Below are positions 18,090 through 27,560 of a stretch of 64,000 bases of DNA, piece by piece. Position 1 is the stretch's first letter. Every line of letters starts with the position of its first letter. The notes beneath the pieces were generated by a model, which was not told the DNA's origin, did no database searches, and was given only the letters and a program-made list of their open reading frames with translations. The position numbers and the translations under genes were made by a program. Source of the stretch: FEN-1191 sp964528845 (GTDB lineage Bacteria > Pseudomonadota > Gammaproteobacteria > Steroidobacterales > Steroidobacteraceae); NCBI GenBank assembly GCA_964528845.1, contig CAZGVE010000015.1, positions 9,838 to 73,837 of the forward strand, read 5' to 3'.

Positions 18090-18428
18090 TCAGCGGCCGA
18101 TCTGGTGGCTGATGGCGTTCTCCTGGCTGTTGAGCGTCGCCTGCTCCTGCTTCGTGATATGGCCGCCGTTCTGGCTCGCCATCGCGCGCTCTTCCTGCCG
18201 TACCTGGTGGTCTTCGTGGTGCAGCGAGGCGGCCTGCGAGTGGCTGATCTCGCCTTCCTTGACCTCGTTGTGGATCCGGCGGTTCTGGTTGTTCAACCGC
18301 CCGTTGACCTGCTCGCGGCGCGGGTGGCTCGCAGCCCAGGCGGAGTCGGCGAGCGACGGCACGGACACGGCGGCCAGACCCAGGCCCAGCAGCGCGGCCG
18401 GAACGACTTTACGGAATGTGGACTTCAT
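18090..18428 (-). CDS. small secreted protein with two charged helical repeats
   Basis: 112 residues. A signal peptide (KVVPAALLGLGLAAVSVPSLA) precedes a polar mature part made of two related helical units: NGRLNNQNRRIHNEVKEGEI and the later QATLNSQENAISHQIG, linked by a histidine-rich segment (SHSQAASLHHEDHQVRQEER) and GGHITKQEQ. This repeat pattern occurs in many uncharacterised proteobacterial periplasmic proteins; the acidic and histidine residues might bind metal, but that is a guess. A strong ribosome site (GGAGGG) precedes the ATG at 18428. It stands alone between the ABC exporter and the sucAB-lpd operon. Confidence 0.8.
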   Translation of the reverse strand: MKSTFRKVVPAALLGLGLAAVSVPSLADSAWAASHPRREQVNGRLNNQNRRIHNEVKEGEISHSQAASLHHEDHQVRQEERAMASQNGGHITKQEQATLNSQENAISHQIGR

Positions 18429-18501
18429 GTCGATACCCTCCCGGGGAAGTGAATTGGTGCTACGGCTCCCTTAACGCAGCAGGTACCAAATCAGATGACA
18501 G

Positions 18502-19956
18502 CTAGCGGTTGATGCTGTCGATGGCGCGCCGGTCGGTGGCCAGCGCACCCTCGTGCAATGCCTCGGCGAGGGTCGGATGCGCGTGTATCGTGCGCTGCAG
18601 GTCTTCGGCGGTGGCCTCGAACTCCATCGCGAGCGTGGCCTCGGCGATCAGCTCGCCGGCCATCGGTCCGATCAGGTGCACGCCGAGGATGCGGTCACTG
18701 TCCTGCGCGGCCAGTATCTTGGCGAAGCCGGCGGAGGCTTCCATCGCGCGGGCTCGTCCGCTCGCGGCGAACGGAAACACGCCGCTCTTGTAGGCAATGC
18801 CGGCCGCCTTGAGCTGCTCCTCGGTCTGGCCGACCCACGCGATCTCCGGCGCGGTGTAGATGACGGCCGGAATGATCTCGTAGTTCACGTGCGCGTAGCG
18901 CCCGGCGATGCGGTCCGCGACCGCGACGCCCTCTTCCTTGCCCTTGTGTGCCAGCATCGGTCCGCGCACGCAGTCCCCGACGGCCCATACGTGCTCGGCA
19001 TGGGTACGGCAGTCGGCGTCGACCTCGACGAAACCGCGCGCATCGAGCGTCACGCCGCTATCGGGCGCAAGCAGCCCGCTCGTGTAAGGGCGCCGGCCGA
19101 CGGCGACGACCACCTTGTCGCACTGCAGGCTCTGCGCGCCCTTGGCATCGGTGTAGGCGACCGTCGCGACTCCCTGATCCACCGTGGCCCCGGTCACCCG
19201 AGCGCCCAGCCTGATGTCGAGGCCCTGCTTGCGGAACTGGCGTGCGGCTTCGGACGCCACCTGCCCGTCCGCGATGCCGAGAAACTGTTCCAGCGCCTCG
19301 AGTATGACGACCTCCGCGCCCAGCCGGCGCCAGACGCTGCCCAGCTCGAGTCCGATCACGCCGGCCCCGATCACGCACAGCTTCTTCGGTACCACCGGGA
19401 ATTCCAGCGCGTCCCATGAATCGGCGATGACCTGGTGGTCGAACGGCAGCGACTTCAGCTCGATTGGCACCGAACCGCTCGCGAGCACGACGTCTTTGGC
19501 GCGCAGCTCGCGGGTCGAACCATCCGCGGCGGTGAGCGCGACGCGCCGGCCGGCGAGCAGCTGCGCAGTCCCGAACAGCGCCGTGACGCCCGCGGACTTG
19601 AACAGTGCCGTGATGCCGCCGGTCATCGTCCGAACGATCCCGGCGCGACGCTTGTGCATCGCGGCCAGGTCGAGGCTGACCGCGCCGGTCCTTATCCCGT
19701 GCGCAGCAAACTCGGACTGCGCGCGATGATAGAGCTCTGAGGACTCCAGCAGCGCCTTGGAGGGAATGCAGCCGGCATTCAGGCAGGTACCACCGAAGGC
19801 ACTGCTGCCATCGCGATTCTTCCAGGCGTCGATGCAGGCGACCTTCAGGCCGTTCTGCGCAGCGCGGATCGCGGCCGGATAGCCCGCCGGCCCGCCACCG
19901 ATCACGATGACATCGAAACCATCCGGGTCGGAGTCTGCCGCGGCCATCGCGCTCAT
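18502..19956 (-). CDS. lpdA: dihydrolipoyl dehydrogenase (E3)
   Basis: 484 residues. E3 reoxidises dihydrolipoamide with NAD+ for 2-oxoglutarate dehydrogenase. FAD-binding VIVIGGGPAGYPAAIRAAQ starts near residue 15. The redox disulfide is Cys58/Cys63 in GGTCLNAGCIPSK, the NAD-binding site is VIGAGVIGLELG, and the C-terminal catalytic pair is in HAHPTLAEA. It is the third gene of sucA-sucB-lpdA and overlaps sucB by 4 nt, so it is probably the E3 dedicated to this complex. Confidence 0.97.
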   Translation of the reverse strand: MSAMAAADSDPDGFDVIVIGGGPAGYPAAIRAAQNGLKVACIDAWKNRDGSSAFGGTCLNAGCIPSKALLESSELYHRAQSEFAAHGIRTGAVSLDLAAMHKRRAGIVRTMTGGITALFKSAGVTALFGTAQLLAGRRVALTAADGSTRELRAKDVVLASGSVPIELKSLPFDHQVIADSWDALEFPVVPKKLCVIGAGVIGLELGSVWRRLGAEVVILEALEQFLGIADGQVASEAARQFRKQGLDIRLGARVTGATVDQGVATVAYTDAKGAQSLQCDKVVVAVGRRPYTSGLLAPDSGVTLDARGFVEVDADCRTHAEHVWAVGDCVRGPMLAHKGKEEGVAVADRIAGRYAHVNYEIIPAVIYTAPEIAWVGQTEEQLKAAGIAYKSGVFPFAASGRARAMEASAGFAKILAAQDSDRILGVHLIGPMAGELIAEATLAMEFEATAEDLQRTIHAHPTLAEALHEGALATDRRAIDSINR

Positions 19957-21167
19957 ATGCCGATCAGCAGGCGGCCCGGATCCTCGAGCCCTTCCTTGAT
20001 CGTGACCAGGAACTGCACCGCCTCGCGGCCATCGATGATCCGATGATCGTAGGAAAGCGCGAGATACATCATCGGGCGCACGACCACCGCGCCCTTGACG
20101 GCCATCGGCCGCTCCTGGATCTTGTGCATGCCGAGGATCGCACTCTGCGGTGCATTGACGATCGGAGTGGACAGCAGCGACCCGAAGGTCCCGCCATTGG
20201 TGATGCTGAACGTGCCCCCGCTCAGGTCCTCGAGCGTGATCGTGCCGTTGCGCGCCCGCAGCGCGAAGTCGGCAATACCCTGCTCGACGGCAGCGAAGCT
20301 CATCGCATCGACGTCGCGCAGTATCGGCACGATCAGCCCGCGCTCGGTCGAGACGGCGACACCGATATCGAAGTACTCGTGATAGACGATATCCTGCTTC
20401 TCGACCGAGGCGTTCACGACCGGGAAGCGCTTGAGCGCCTCGACCGTGGCCTTGACGAAGAACGACATGAAGCCGAGCTTCACGCCGTGCTGCTTCTCGA
20501 AGGCGTCCTTGTAGCGCGCACGCAGTTCCTGCACGGCTCCGAGATCGACCTCGTTGAAAGTCGTCAGCAGCGCCTGAGTCGCCTGCGCCTGCACCAGACG
20601 CTCGGCGATGCGCGCACGCAGGCGCGTCATCGGCACGCGCTGCTCGACGCGACCGGGCCGTGGCCCACTCGAAGTCGCCGCAGCGCTCGCTGGCGCCACC
20701 GGCGCGCTGGCCGGGCTCGCCGGCTGTGCAGCCGCCGCGAGCGCGTCGGCCTTGCCGACCCGCCCGCCCTGGCTCGCAGCCGCGACGGCCTCAGCCGGGA
20801 CCTTGTTTTCCTCGATGACGCGCCGGGCGGCCGGGCTGGTCTTCGGCGCCGGCGCGGTCTTGGGCAACGCGGCCGCTGGGGCCGCTGGGGCCGTGCTGGC
20901 CGCGGGCGCGGCCGGCTTCGCCAGCGCGGCGCCTTCCTCGATGACCGCCAGCAACTCCCCGCTCTTGACCGTGGTACCGGAGGCCACCTTGAGCTCACGC
21001 AGGATGCCGCTCACCGGAGCGGGCACCTCCAGCACCACCTTGTCGGTCTCGAGGTCGGCCAGATTCTCATCGCGGCTCACACTCTGCCCCACATCCTTTC
21101 GCCACGCGACGAGCGTGGCATCGGCGACGGATTCGGGCAGCTGGGGAACGCGGATCTCGACGCTCAT
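19953..21167 (-). CDS. sucB: 2-oxoglutarate dehydrogenase E2, dihydrolipoyl succinyltransferase
   Basis: 404 residues. It carries the succinyl group from E1 to CoA. The lipoyl domain has the lipoylated Lys43 in LETDKVVLEV. An Ala/Pro linker follows, then the peripheral subunit-binding domain (SPAARRVIEENKVPAEAVAA) and the catalytic domain with TTFNEVDLGAV and the active-site histidine in LSYDHRIIDGREAV. The ATG at 21167 has AGGAAG upstream and overlaps the sucA stop (ATGA). A much longer in-frame start lies inside sucA and is rejected. Confidence 0.97.
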   Translation of the reverse strand: MSVEIRVPQLPESVADATLVAWRKDVGQSVSRDENLADLETDKVVLEVPAPVSGILRELKVASGTTVKSGELLAVIEEGAALAKPAAPAASTAPAAPAAALPKTAPAPKTSPAARRVIEENKVPAEAVAAASQGGRVGKADALAAAAQPASPASAPVAPASAAATSSGPRPGRVEQRVPMTRLRARIAERLVQAQATQALLTTFNEVDLGAVQELRARYKDAFEKQHGVKLGFMSFFVKATVEALKRFPVVNASVEKQDIVYHEYFDIGVAVSTERGLIVPILRDVDAMSFAAVEQGIADFALRARNGTITLEDLSGGTFSITNGGTFGSLLSTPIVNAPQSAILGMHKIQERPMAVKGAVVVRPMMYLALSYDHRIIDGREAVQFLVTIKEGLEDPGRLLIGI

Positions 21168-24076
21168 GAAGTCTTCCTTATCGACGCGGGGGCGCGTTCG
21201 GGCACGGGCGCACCCGCGGCGTTCAGTGTCAGGCGTGGCAGATTGCGCATGGTCTGCTCGATCGATGGCGCCTTCAGTGCCGTCTCGACCAGGCGACGCT
21301 GCTCCTGCTCGTGTAGCTTCATGACGCCAGTGGCCGGAGCCGCCGCGGCCGGCCGGCCCGCATAGTAGATATGGCGCGGGCCCGCCAGATCCTGCAGCCG
21401 GTGTCGGATCTGGTGCCACGCGCCCTGGTTCTGCGGCTCCTCCTGGCACCAGATCAGCTCGGTCGCCTCGGCATAGCGCGCGAGGATGGCCTGGTATTCG
21501 TCGACTGGGAACGGATAAAGCTGCTCGATGCGCACCAGCGCGACCGAGCGCTCGCCCCCGGTGCGGCGCGCGTTCAGCAGGTCGTAGTACACCTTGCCGC
21601 TGCAGAACACGACGCGGGTCACCTGCGAGGGCGGAATCTCATCGATCTCGCCGATGATCGACGCGAAGCCGCTGCTGCTGAGCTCGGCCAGCGAGGAGAT
21701 CGCCAGCTCGTGTCGCAGCAGGCTCTTGGGCGTCATGACCACCAGCGGCTTGCGGAACGAGCGTCGCATCTGGCGGCGCAGCAGATGAAACATCTGCGCC
21801 GGAGTCGAGGGCACGCACACCTGCATGTTGTTCTCGGCGCACAGCTGCAGGAAGCGCTCGAGGCGCGCAGAGGAGTGCTCGGGCCCCTGGCCTTCATAGC
21901 CATGCGGCAGCAACATCGTGAGGCCGCACAGGCGGCCCCACTTCGCCTCGCCTGAGGAGATGAACTGGTCGATCACGACCTGCGCACCATTGACGAAGTC
22001 GCCAAACTGCGCCTCCCAGATCACAAGGCTGTCGGGATTCGCGGCGGCGTAGCCGTACTCGAAGCCCAGCACCGCCTCCTCCGACAATACCGAGTCGATG
22101 ACCGTGAAGCGCGGCTGGCCGTCCTTCACATGCTGCAGCGGGATGTACTCCTGATCGGAATTCTGGTCATGCAGCACTGCGTGACGGTGGAAGAACGTAC
22201 CGCGCCCCGAATCCTGTCCGCACAGCCGCACCGCGAAACCCTCGTCGAGCAGGCTCGCGTAGGCCAGCGTCTCGGCGGCACCCCAGTCGAGCGGCTGTTC
22301 ACCCGCAAACATGCGCGCGCGATTGCCAATGAGCTGCGCTACGCGCGGATGCAGCGACAGCTCCGGCGGCAGGCGCGAGAGCCGCTGGCACAGCAGCGCG
22401 AGCCGCTCGGGTTCCACCGCGGTGCGGACGCGCTCGGACCAATCGGCCTGGGCATAGCGCGTCCAATCGATCGTGTACTGGTTGCCGATCAGCCCCAGGG
22501 CCGGATGCACTTCCAGGCGGCCGGAATCGAGTGCCTGTCGGTACTGCTCGACCATGTGCTCGACTGCCGCGGCGTCCAGCACGCCTTCCGCAACCAGACG
22601 CTCGCCGTAGATCTTGCGCGCGGTCGGGTGGGCGCGGATCACGCGGTACATGGTCGGTTGCGTCGCGGCCGGCTCGTCCGACTCGTTGTGGCCGAGGCGG
22701 CGATAGCACACCAGGTCGATGACGACGTCCTTGTGAAACATCTGGCGGTAACGCAGCGCGAGCCGGGTCACGAACACCACGGCTTCCGGGTCATCGGCAT
22801 TCACGTGCAGTATCGGCGCCTCGATCATCTTCGCGACATCGCTGCAGTAGGTCGTCGAGCGCGCATCGTGCGGATCGGAAATCGTGAATCCCACCTGGTT
22901 GTTCACGACGACATGGATCGTGCCGCCGGTGCGAAACCCGGTGAGCTGCGAGAGCTGCAGTGCCTCCATGACCACGCCCTGGCCGGCGAAGGCGGCATCG
23001 CCGTGCATCAGCACCGGGACCACCTTCAGCCCGAGCGCGTCGTTGCGGCGTTCCTGGCGTGCCCGCACCGAACCCTCGACGACCGGATTGACGATCTCGA
23101 GGTGCGAGGGATTGAACGCGAGCACGACATGCACGTTGCCGCCCGGCGTGCGCACGTCGGCCGAGAAGCCCTTGTGGTACTTCACGTCGCCCGAGCCCTG
23201 CATGTGGTTCTCGTCGTACTTGCCCTCGAACTCCGAGAACAGCTGGGCCGGCGCCTTGCCGAGCACGTTGACGAGCACATTGAGGCGGCCGCGGTGCGCC
23301 ATCCCGAGCACGAATTCCTCGACGCCCGCCATACCGCCCTGCTGGATCAGGTCATTGAGAGAGGCGATCAATGCATCGCCGCCCTCGAGTGAGAAGCGCT
23401 TCTGCCCCACGTAACGCGTATGCAGGTAGCGCTCCAGCCCTTCGGCCGCCGTGAGCTGCGCGAGCAGGTTGCGGCGCTCCTCGGTCTCGAAGTGGTACTG
23501 CATGCGGCCGAGCTGAAATTCATCCTGCAGCCACAGGCGCTCGTCGCTGTCCGACACATGCCCGAATTCCGCGCCGATGGGTCCGCAATAGATATGCTCG
23601 AGGCGTGCCACGATCTCGCGCAGGCTCGCCTGGCGCGGAATCCACGGATTGCGGCTCGCGGTGTAGAACTCGGTGTCCAGGTCGGAAGCACTCAGGCCCA
23701 CATACTCGAGATCGAGCACGCGCGGCCGCGGGCGCCGGAGCAGCCGCAGCGGATCGATCTGTGCGACCAGGTGACCGCGGTTGCGGTAGATCTCCATCAG
23801 GCGCGAAACCGCCGCCTGCTTCTCGCTGGCGACCCCGCCCAGGCCCGGGAGCACCGCACCCGCGCTGGCCTGCGCGCGTGCCGCGACGGCGGCGATGACC
23901 GGGCTATGGGCCCGCTCCGCTCCATTGCGCACCGGCAGTGCATCGAAGTAGCGGCGCCAGGTGGAATCGACGCTTGCGGGGTTCAGCAGGTACTGCTCAT
24001 AGAGCCCCTCGACGTACGGAGCGTTCGCCCCGGACAGCGGTGTGAGCGCAAGCTGCTCGCGCAAGGATTCTGTCAT
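21164..24076 (-). CDS. sucA: 2-oxoglutarate dehydrogenase E1, thiamine-dependent
   Basis: 970 residues. It decarboxylates 2-oxoglutarate in the TCA cycle and passes the succinyl unit to SucB. The N-terminal SucB-interacting segment (NAPYVEGLYEQYLLNPASVD) is present. The thiamine-pyrophosphate region includes GMAHRGRLNVLVNVLGKAPA and GDAAFAGQGVVMEALQLSQL, and the transketolase C-terminal half has LPHGYEGQGPEHSSARLERF. Length and order are normal. It is first in its operon; a possible promoter and a dyad lie in the 178 bp upstream. Confidence 0.97.
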   Translation of the reverse strand: MTESLREQLALTPLSGANAPYVEGLYEQYLLNPASVDSTWRRYFDALPVRNGAERAHSPVIAAVAARAQASAGAVLPGLGGVASEKQAAVSRLMEIYRNRGHLVAQIDPLRLLRRPRPRVLDLEYVGLSASDLDTEFYTASRNPWIPRQASLREIVARLEHIYCGPIGAEFGHVSDSDERLWLQDEFQLGRMQYHFETEERRNLLAQLTAAEGLERYLHTRYVGQKRFSLEGGDALIASLNDLIQQGGMAGVEEFVLGMAHRGRLNVLVNVLGKAPAQLFSEFEGKYDENHMQGSGDVKYHKGFSADVRTPGGNVHVVLAFNPSHLEIVNPVVEGSVRARQERRNDALGLKVVPVLMHGDAAFAGQGVVMEALQLSQLTGFRTGGTIHVVVNNQVGFTISDPHDARSTTYCSDVAKMIEAPILHVNADDPEAVVFVTRLALRYRQMFHKDVVIDLVCYRRLGHNESDEPAATQPTMYRVIRAHPTARKIYGERLVAEGVLDAAAVEHMVEQYRQALDSGRLEVHPALGLIGNQYTIDWTRYAQADWSERVRTAVEPERLALLCQRLSRLPPELSLHPRVAQLIGNRARMFAGEQPLDWGAAETLAYASLLDEGFAVRLCGQDSGRGTFFHRHAVLHDQNSDQEYIPLQHVKDGQPRFTVIDSVLSEEAVLGFEYGYAAANPDSLVIWEAQFGDFVNGAQVVIDQFISSGEAKWGRLCGLTMLLPHGYEGQGPEHSSARLERFLQLCAENNMQVCVPSTPAQMFHLLRRQMRRSFRKPLVVMTPKSLLRHELAISSLAELSSSGFASIIGEIDEIPPSQVTRVVFCSGKVYYDLLNARRTGGERSVALVRIEQLYPFPVDEYQAILARYAEATELIWCQEEPQNQGAWHQIRHRLQDLAGPRHIYYAGRPAAAAPATGVMKLHEQEQRRLVETALKAPSIEQTMRNLPRLTLNAAGAPVPERAPASIRKTS

Positions 24077-24129
24077 TGGGGGGCCCTTCGGTTCAGGACA
24101 GCAGGCCGAGTCAGAAAAACTCGTTCCAA

Positions 24130-24168
24130 GTCAATCATCTAGATGTTGACACCAGCCGTGTAATTCTA
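24130..24168 (-). promoter_or_regulatory. candidate sucA promoter and operator
   Basis: An extended -10 (TGG then TAGAAT) lies at 24168-24163 on the minus strand, but the -35 is poor. Downstream of it, at 24130-24150, is a dyad: arms GTCAA/TTGAC flank the perfect palindrome CATCTAGATG, with one unpaired base. Its place inside the leader, about 55 nt before the ATG, would suit a repressor or attenuator of the TCA operon. Function is inferred. Confidence 0.35.
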
Positions 24169-24254
24169 CCAGCAACGTGACGGACGATACAGCTCACGCA
24201 TTGGAATACAACGCGCCGCAAGTGCCGCTGCACTGCTTCACAATTTGCGCCGAC

Positions 24255-26975
24255 CTATTGCGGAGCGGGTCCCTGGGTCACTCGGACCAGGTCATCGGGG
24301 CGCAACCAGCGCCGGAATGCTGCCTGGACGGCCGCGGCGTCCAGGTCGATGTACCGGCGGGCAGCGATGGCCGGCTCATCGAGCGGCAGCTCGAGGTCGC
24401 GCCGATCGAGCAGGCCGCGCGCGATCTCATCGACACTCGCTTCGCTCAACGGGATGCGCCGCAGCAGCAGCGCCTTCGCGCGCAGCAGCTCCTCGGCACC
24501 CACCGGGGTGGCCTGCATGTTCCGCAGCTCCTGCACCGCGATGCCCTCGGCCTTGCTGACATTCTGTGGATCGCAGGCATAGTTGAGCAGGTAGACCCCG
24601 CGCGTCCGCCCGACCTGCAGCGTGCTGCCGACGCCGTACACGAGCCCTGAATTCTTGCGCAGGTCGATGCTCAGGCGCGTCGAGTAGAAGCCTCCCCCGA
24701 GCACTGCATTGCCCAGTTCGAGCGCGTAGTAGTCAGGATTGGCGCGCGTCAGGCTCAACGCGTGTGCGAGCACCACGTAGTCCTGGACGCGACTCGCGTC
24801 CGGCACGGCCACCGTGCCGGCACGATTGTCGGGCACCGCCGGCAGGTCGGTATCCGGCTTCGGCCCCTCGGCTGTCCAGCCGCCGAAGTACCGCCCGATG
24901 ACGGCGCGCGCGCTTTCGGGGCTCACGTTGCCGACCACGACAATACTGGTCAGGTCGGGCCGGTAGACCTTGCGATAGTAGGCGCGCACGTCCTCGAGGC
25001 TCAGGGCGCGCAGGCCCTCGGGGGTCGCCTCGCGCAGGCTCGGATCATCGGCCGGGAAGATGCCGCTGCGCAGCGCGCGCTGCGTCAGGTAGCCGGGACT
25101 GTGCAGGCGCGCGGCGACGACCTGCGCGTACTGGTTCGCCGCGACCGCCAGCGCCGGACGCGGCAGCGCGGGATGCAGTTCGTTGTCGGCGAGCAGAGCG
25201 ACGCCGCGCTCGAAATTCCCGCTGAGCACCTGGATCCCGAAATCGGTGCCGGCGTGCTCTTCGGCGCCGATCGCATCGAGCGCCTGCTGGTACTGCAGCC
25301 GGTCGAGCTGCTCGCTGCCGTAGCTCAGCAGTTGGTCGAGCACGTTGGCGATGCCCTGCTGCGCCGGCGCGGCCTCGACCTCGGCGCGGTTGCGGATATG
25401 ACCATAGACACTGATCGTGTCGCTGACCGAAGTCGGCTGCACGATCAGCGTCAGTCCATTCGGCAACACGCTGACCGTCGGCTGCAGGCTGGAGGGCTTC
25501 ACCTCCAGGCGCGCGAGGGCGGACTGCGCCCAGTCGGGCAGCGCGGTCGGCTGGGCCTCGCCGAGCGCGATGTTCTCCTGACCACCGAAGCCGCCGCCAC
25601 CCGGTATGGGCCGCCCGGTGCCCTGGGGGGTCATCACCGCGACCACGGCGTGTGCCAGGTCGAGGTAGCGGCGCGCCACGCGGTTGACGTCGGCAACGCT
25701 GACCTTCTCTATGCGCTCGAGATCCTCGTCCGGCGAGCGCAGCCCGTACAACGCCACCGCGTCGGCCCACACCGAGGCCAGGCCGGCGATGGAGTTCTTC
25801 TGAAACTCCGTCTCGCGACGCTCCTGCAGCTTGGCCGCGGCGACCAGGGCGGGATCGACACCCTGGCGCGCGACGGTGCCGAGGATGCGGCGCACCCGGC
25901 TTTCGAGCGCCTTGGGATCCGTGCCCTGCGGGAATGACAGTTCCGCATAGGCGATGCCAGCCTGCGGCAGCGGATCGAGCGCGAAACCGGCCTCGATCGC
26001 CTGGCCCTCGGGCACGAGTCCGTAGAGCTCGAAGCGGTGGCTGCTGAGCACGTCGGCGAGCACTTCGAGCGCCGGAAAATCCGGATCGTGCAGCCCCGGC
26101 ACGCGCATCGCGAGCAGCAGCGATCCGGTCGGCTGGTCGGTCGATACGCGCAACGTCGCCGGATGCGCCGCCTGCAGCGCGACCTGCGGCAACGGCGGCA
26201 GCGAGCGGGCGGCGAGCGGGCCGAACAGATCCTTGATGCGCTCGAGCGTCGCGGGCGGATCGAGGTCGCCGACCACCACCAGGATCGCATTGTTCGGCGC
26301 ATACCAGGTGGCGTGGAATGCGCGCAGCGCCTGCGCCGTAGTGCGATCGAATGAGGGACGCGTGCCGAGGGCGTCGTGCGCGTACGGCGTGCCGGCAAAC
26401 ATCGCGGCGCGCAGCTGCTCGTAGAGCTGATACCCGGGATTGGAAAGGTCCTGCGCCACCTCCTGCTCGATCGCGCCACGCTCCTGCTCCCAGTCCGCGC
26501 CGGAGGCGAGCAGGTCCTGCATGCGCAGCGCCTCGATGTGCAGTGCGACGTCAAGGTCCTCGGCCGGCACCGTGAACAGGTACTGCGTGAGGCTCTCGCG
26601 CGTGTTGGCGTTGAAGTTGCCGCCCATGACGCTGCCGATGTTCGCGAGCTGGTCGGCCGAGAGCCCAGGGCTGCCGCGGAACATCATGTGCTCGAGCGCA
26701 TGCGCCGTGCCTGGAAATCCTTCCGGGGCTTCGTCCGAGCCGACCAGATAGTTGATCGAGGTCGCGACCACGGGGGCGAGGGTATTGCGCACCAGGATCA
26801 CGCGCAGGCCGTTCGGGAGCGTCGCGCGCAGTACGCCCTGCTCCGATGCGCGCGGCGCGGCGGCATCGGCGGGAGCTGCGGCGGCGGCACCGCTCATTGC
26901 GGCGGCGGCCAGCAGCGCCAGCCCGACCAGCAGGGGGCAGCAGCGCTGCCGCCGGCGACTTTGTTCGTATTTCAT
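24255..26975 (-). CDS. exported M16 family zinc metallopeptidase, two-domain
   Basis: 906 residues with a signal peptide (LLVGLALLAAAAMSGAAAAA). The pitrilysin-type inverted zinc site is His92-Glu95-His96 in AHALEHMMFRG, with the third ligand Glu172 in IEQEVAQDL at the usual spacing of 76. The protein contains two M16 modules: the first is catalytic and the second (from about residue 480) has the inactive C-terminal fold ending in the R/Y pair region (YALELGNAVLGGGFYSTRLS). Such periplasmic proteins degrade oligopeptides. It is monocistronic and diverges from the glutathione peroxidase gene. Confidence 0.94.
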   Translation of the reverse strand: MKYEQSRRRQRCCPLLVGLALLAAAAMSGAAAAAPADAAAPRASEQGVLRATLPNGLRVILVRNTLAPVVATSINYLVGSDEAPEGFPGTAHALEHMMFRGSPGLSADQLANIGSVMGGNFNANTRESLTQYLFTVPAEDLDVALHIEALRMQDLLASGADWEQERGAIEQEVAQDLSNPGYQLYEQLRAAMFAGTPYAHDALGTRPSFDRTTAQALRAFHATWYAPNNAILVVVGDLDPPATLERIKDLFGPLAARSLPPLPQVALQAAHPATLRVSTDQPTGSLLLAMRVPGLHDPDFPALEVLADVLSSHRFELYGLVPEGQAIEAGFALDPLPQAGIAYAELSFPQGTDPKALESRVRRILGTVARQGVDPALVAAAKLQERRETEFQKNSIAGLASVWADAVALYGLRSPDEDLERIEKVSVADVNRVARRYLDLAHAVVAVMTPQGTGRPIPGGGGFGGQENIALGEAQPTALPDWAQSALARLEVKPSSLQPTVSVLPNGLTLIVQPTSVSDTISVYGHIRNRAEVEAAPAQQGIANVLDQLLSYGSEQLDRLQYQQALDAIGAEEHAGTDFGIQVLSGNFERGVALLADNELHPALPRPALAVAANQYAQVVAARLHSPGYLTQRALRSGIFPADDPSLREATPEGLRALSLEDVRAYYRKVYRPDLTSIVVVGNVSPESARAVIGRYFGGWTAEGPKPDTDLPAVPDNRAGTVAVPDASRVQDYVVLAHALSLTRANPDYYALELGNAVLGGGFYSTRLSIDLRKNSGLVYGVGSTLQVGRTRGVYLLNYACDPQNVSKAEGIAVQELRNMQATPVGAEELLRAKALLLRRIPLSEASVDEIARGLLDRRDLELPLDEPAIAARRYIDLDAAAVQAAFRRWLRPDDLVRVTQGPAPQ

Positions 26976-27042
26976 GACCCGCCATCATCCCCGATCTGCC
27001 GCCGCGGCTCCAGCTGGACCGGGACGTGTGTAAGATGAAGCC

Positions 27043-27534
27043 ATGAGTGTGTACGACTATGCGGCGCAGAGCATCGATGGCGAGCAGCGCCCGCTCTCGA
27101 ACTACCGCGGCCAGGCATTGCTGATCGTGAACGTGGCCAGCCGTTGCGGCTTCACGCCGCAATACACCGGGCTCGAGGCGCTGTACCGCAAGTACCGCGA
27201 TCGCGGCTTCTGCGTGCTCGCCTTCCCCTGCGACCAGTTCGGGCATCAGGAGCCGGGCGATGAGGCGCAGATCCGCGATTTCTGCACCCTGACCTACGGC
27301 GTGAGCTTCCCGCTGTTCGCGAAGATCAAGGTCAACGGCGCCGATGCCCACCCGCTGTATCGCTTTCTGAAGCAGGCGCGACCAGGCCTGCTGGGCTCGG
27401 AAGGCATCAAGTGGAACTTCACGAAGTTCCTGATCGACCGCGATGGTGAGCCGCTGCAGCGCTACGCACCGGCCGACAAGCCCGAGAGCCTCGAACGGGA
27501 CATCGAGGCGGCGCTCGGTCCCGCAGCCGCCTGA
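27043..27534 (+). CDS. glutathione peroxidase family (thioredoxin-dependent type)
   Basis: 163 residues. It reduces hydroperoxides; bacterial cysteine-type members often use thioredoxin rather than glutathione. The catalytic triad is visible: Cys35 in NVASRCGFTPQY, Gln69 in FPCDQFGHQEPG, and Trp124 in IKWNFTKFL. There is no signal peptide, so it is cytoplasmic. It converges with the LysR gene and diverges from the M16 protease gene with only 67 bp between the starts. Confidence 0.95.
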   Translation: MSVYDYAAQSIDGEQRPLSNYRGQALLIVNVASRCGFTPQYTGLEALYRKYRDRGFCVLAFPCDQFGHQEPGDEAQIRDFCTLTYGVSFPLFAKIKVNGADAHPLYRFLKQARPGLLGSEGIKWNFTKFLIDRDGEPLQRYAPADKPESLERDIEAALGPAAA

Positions 27535-27560
27535 CAGGCGTCTGCAGCGGGCGGCGAACC

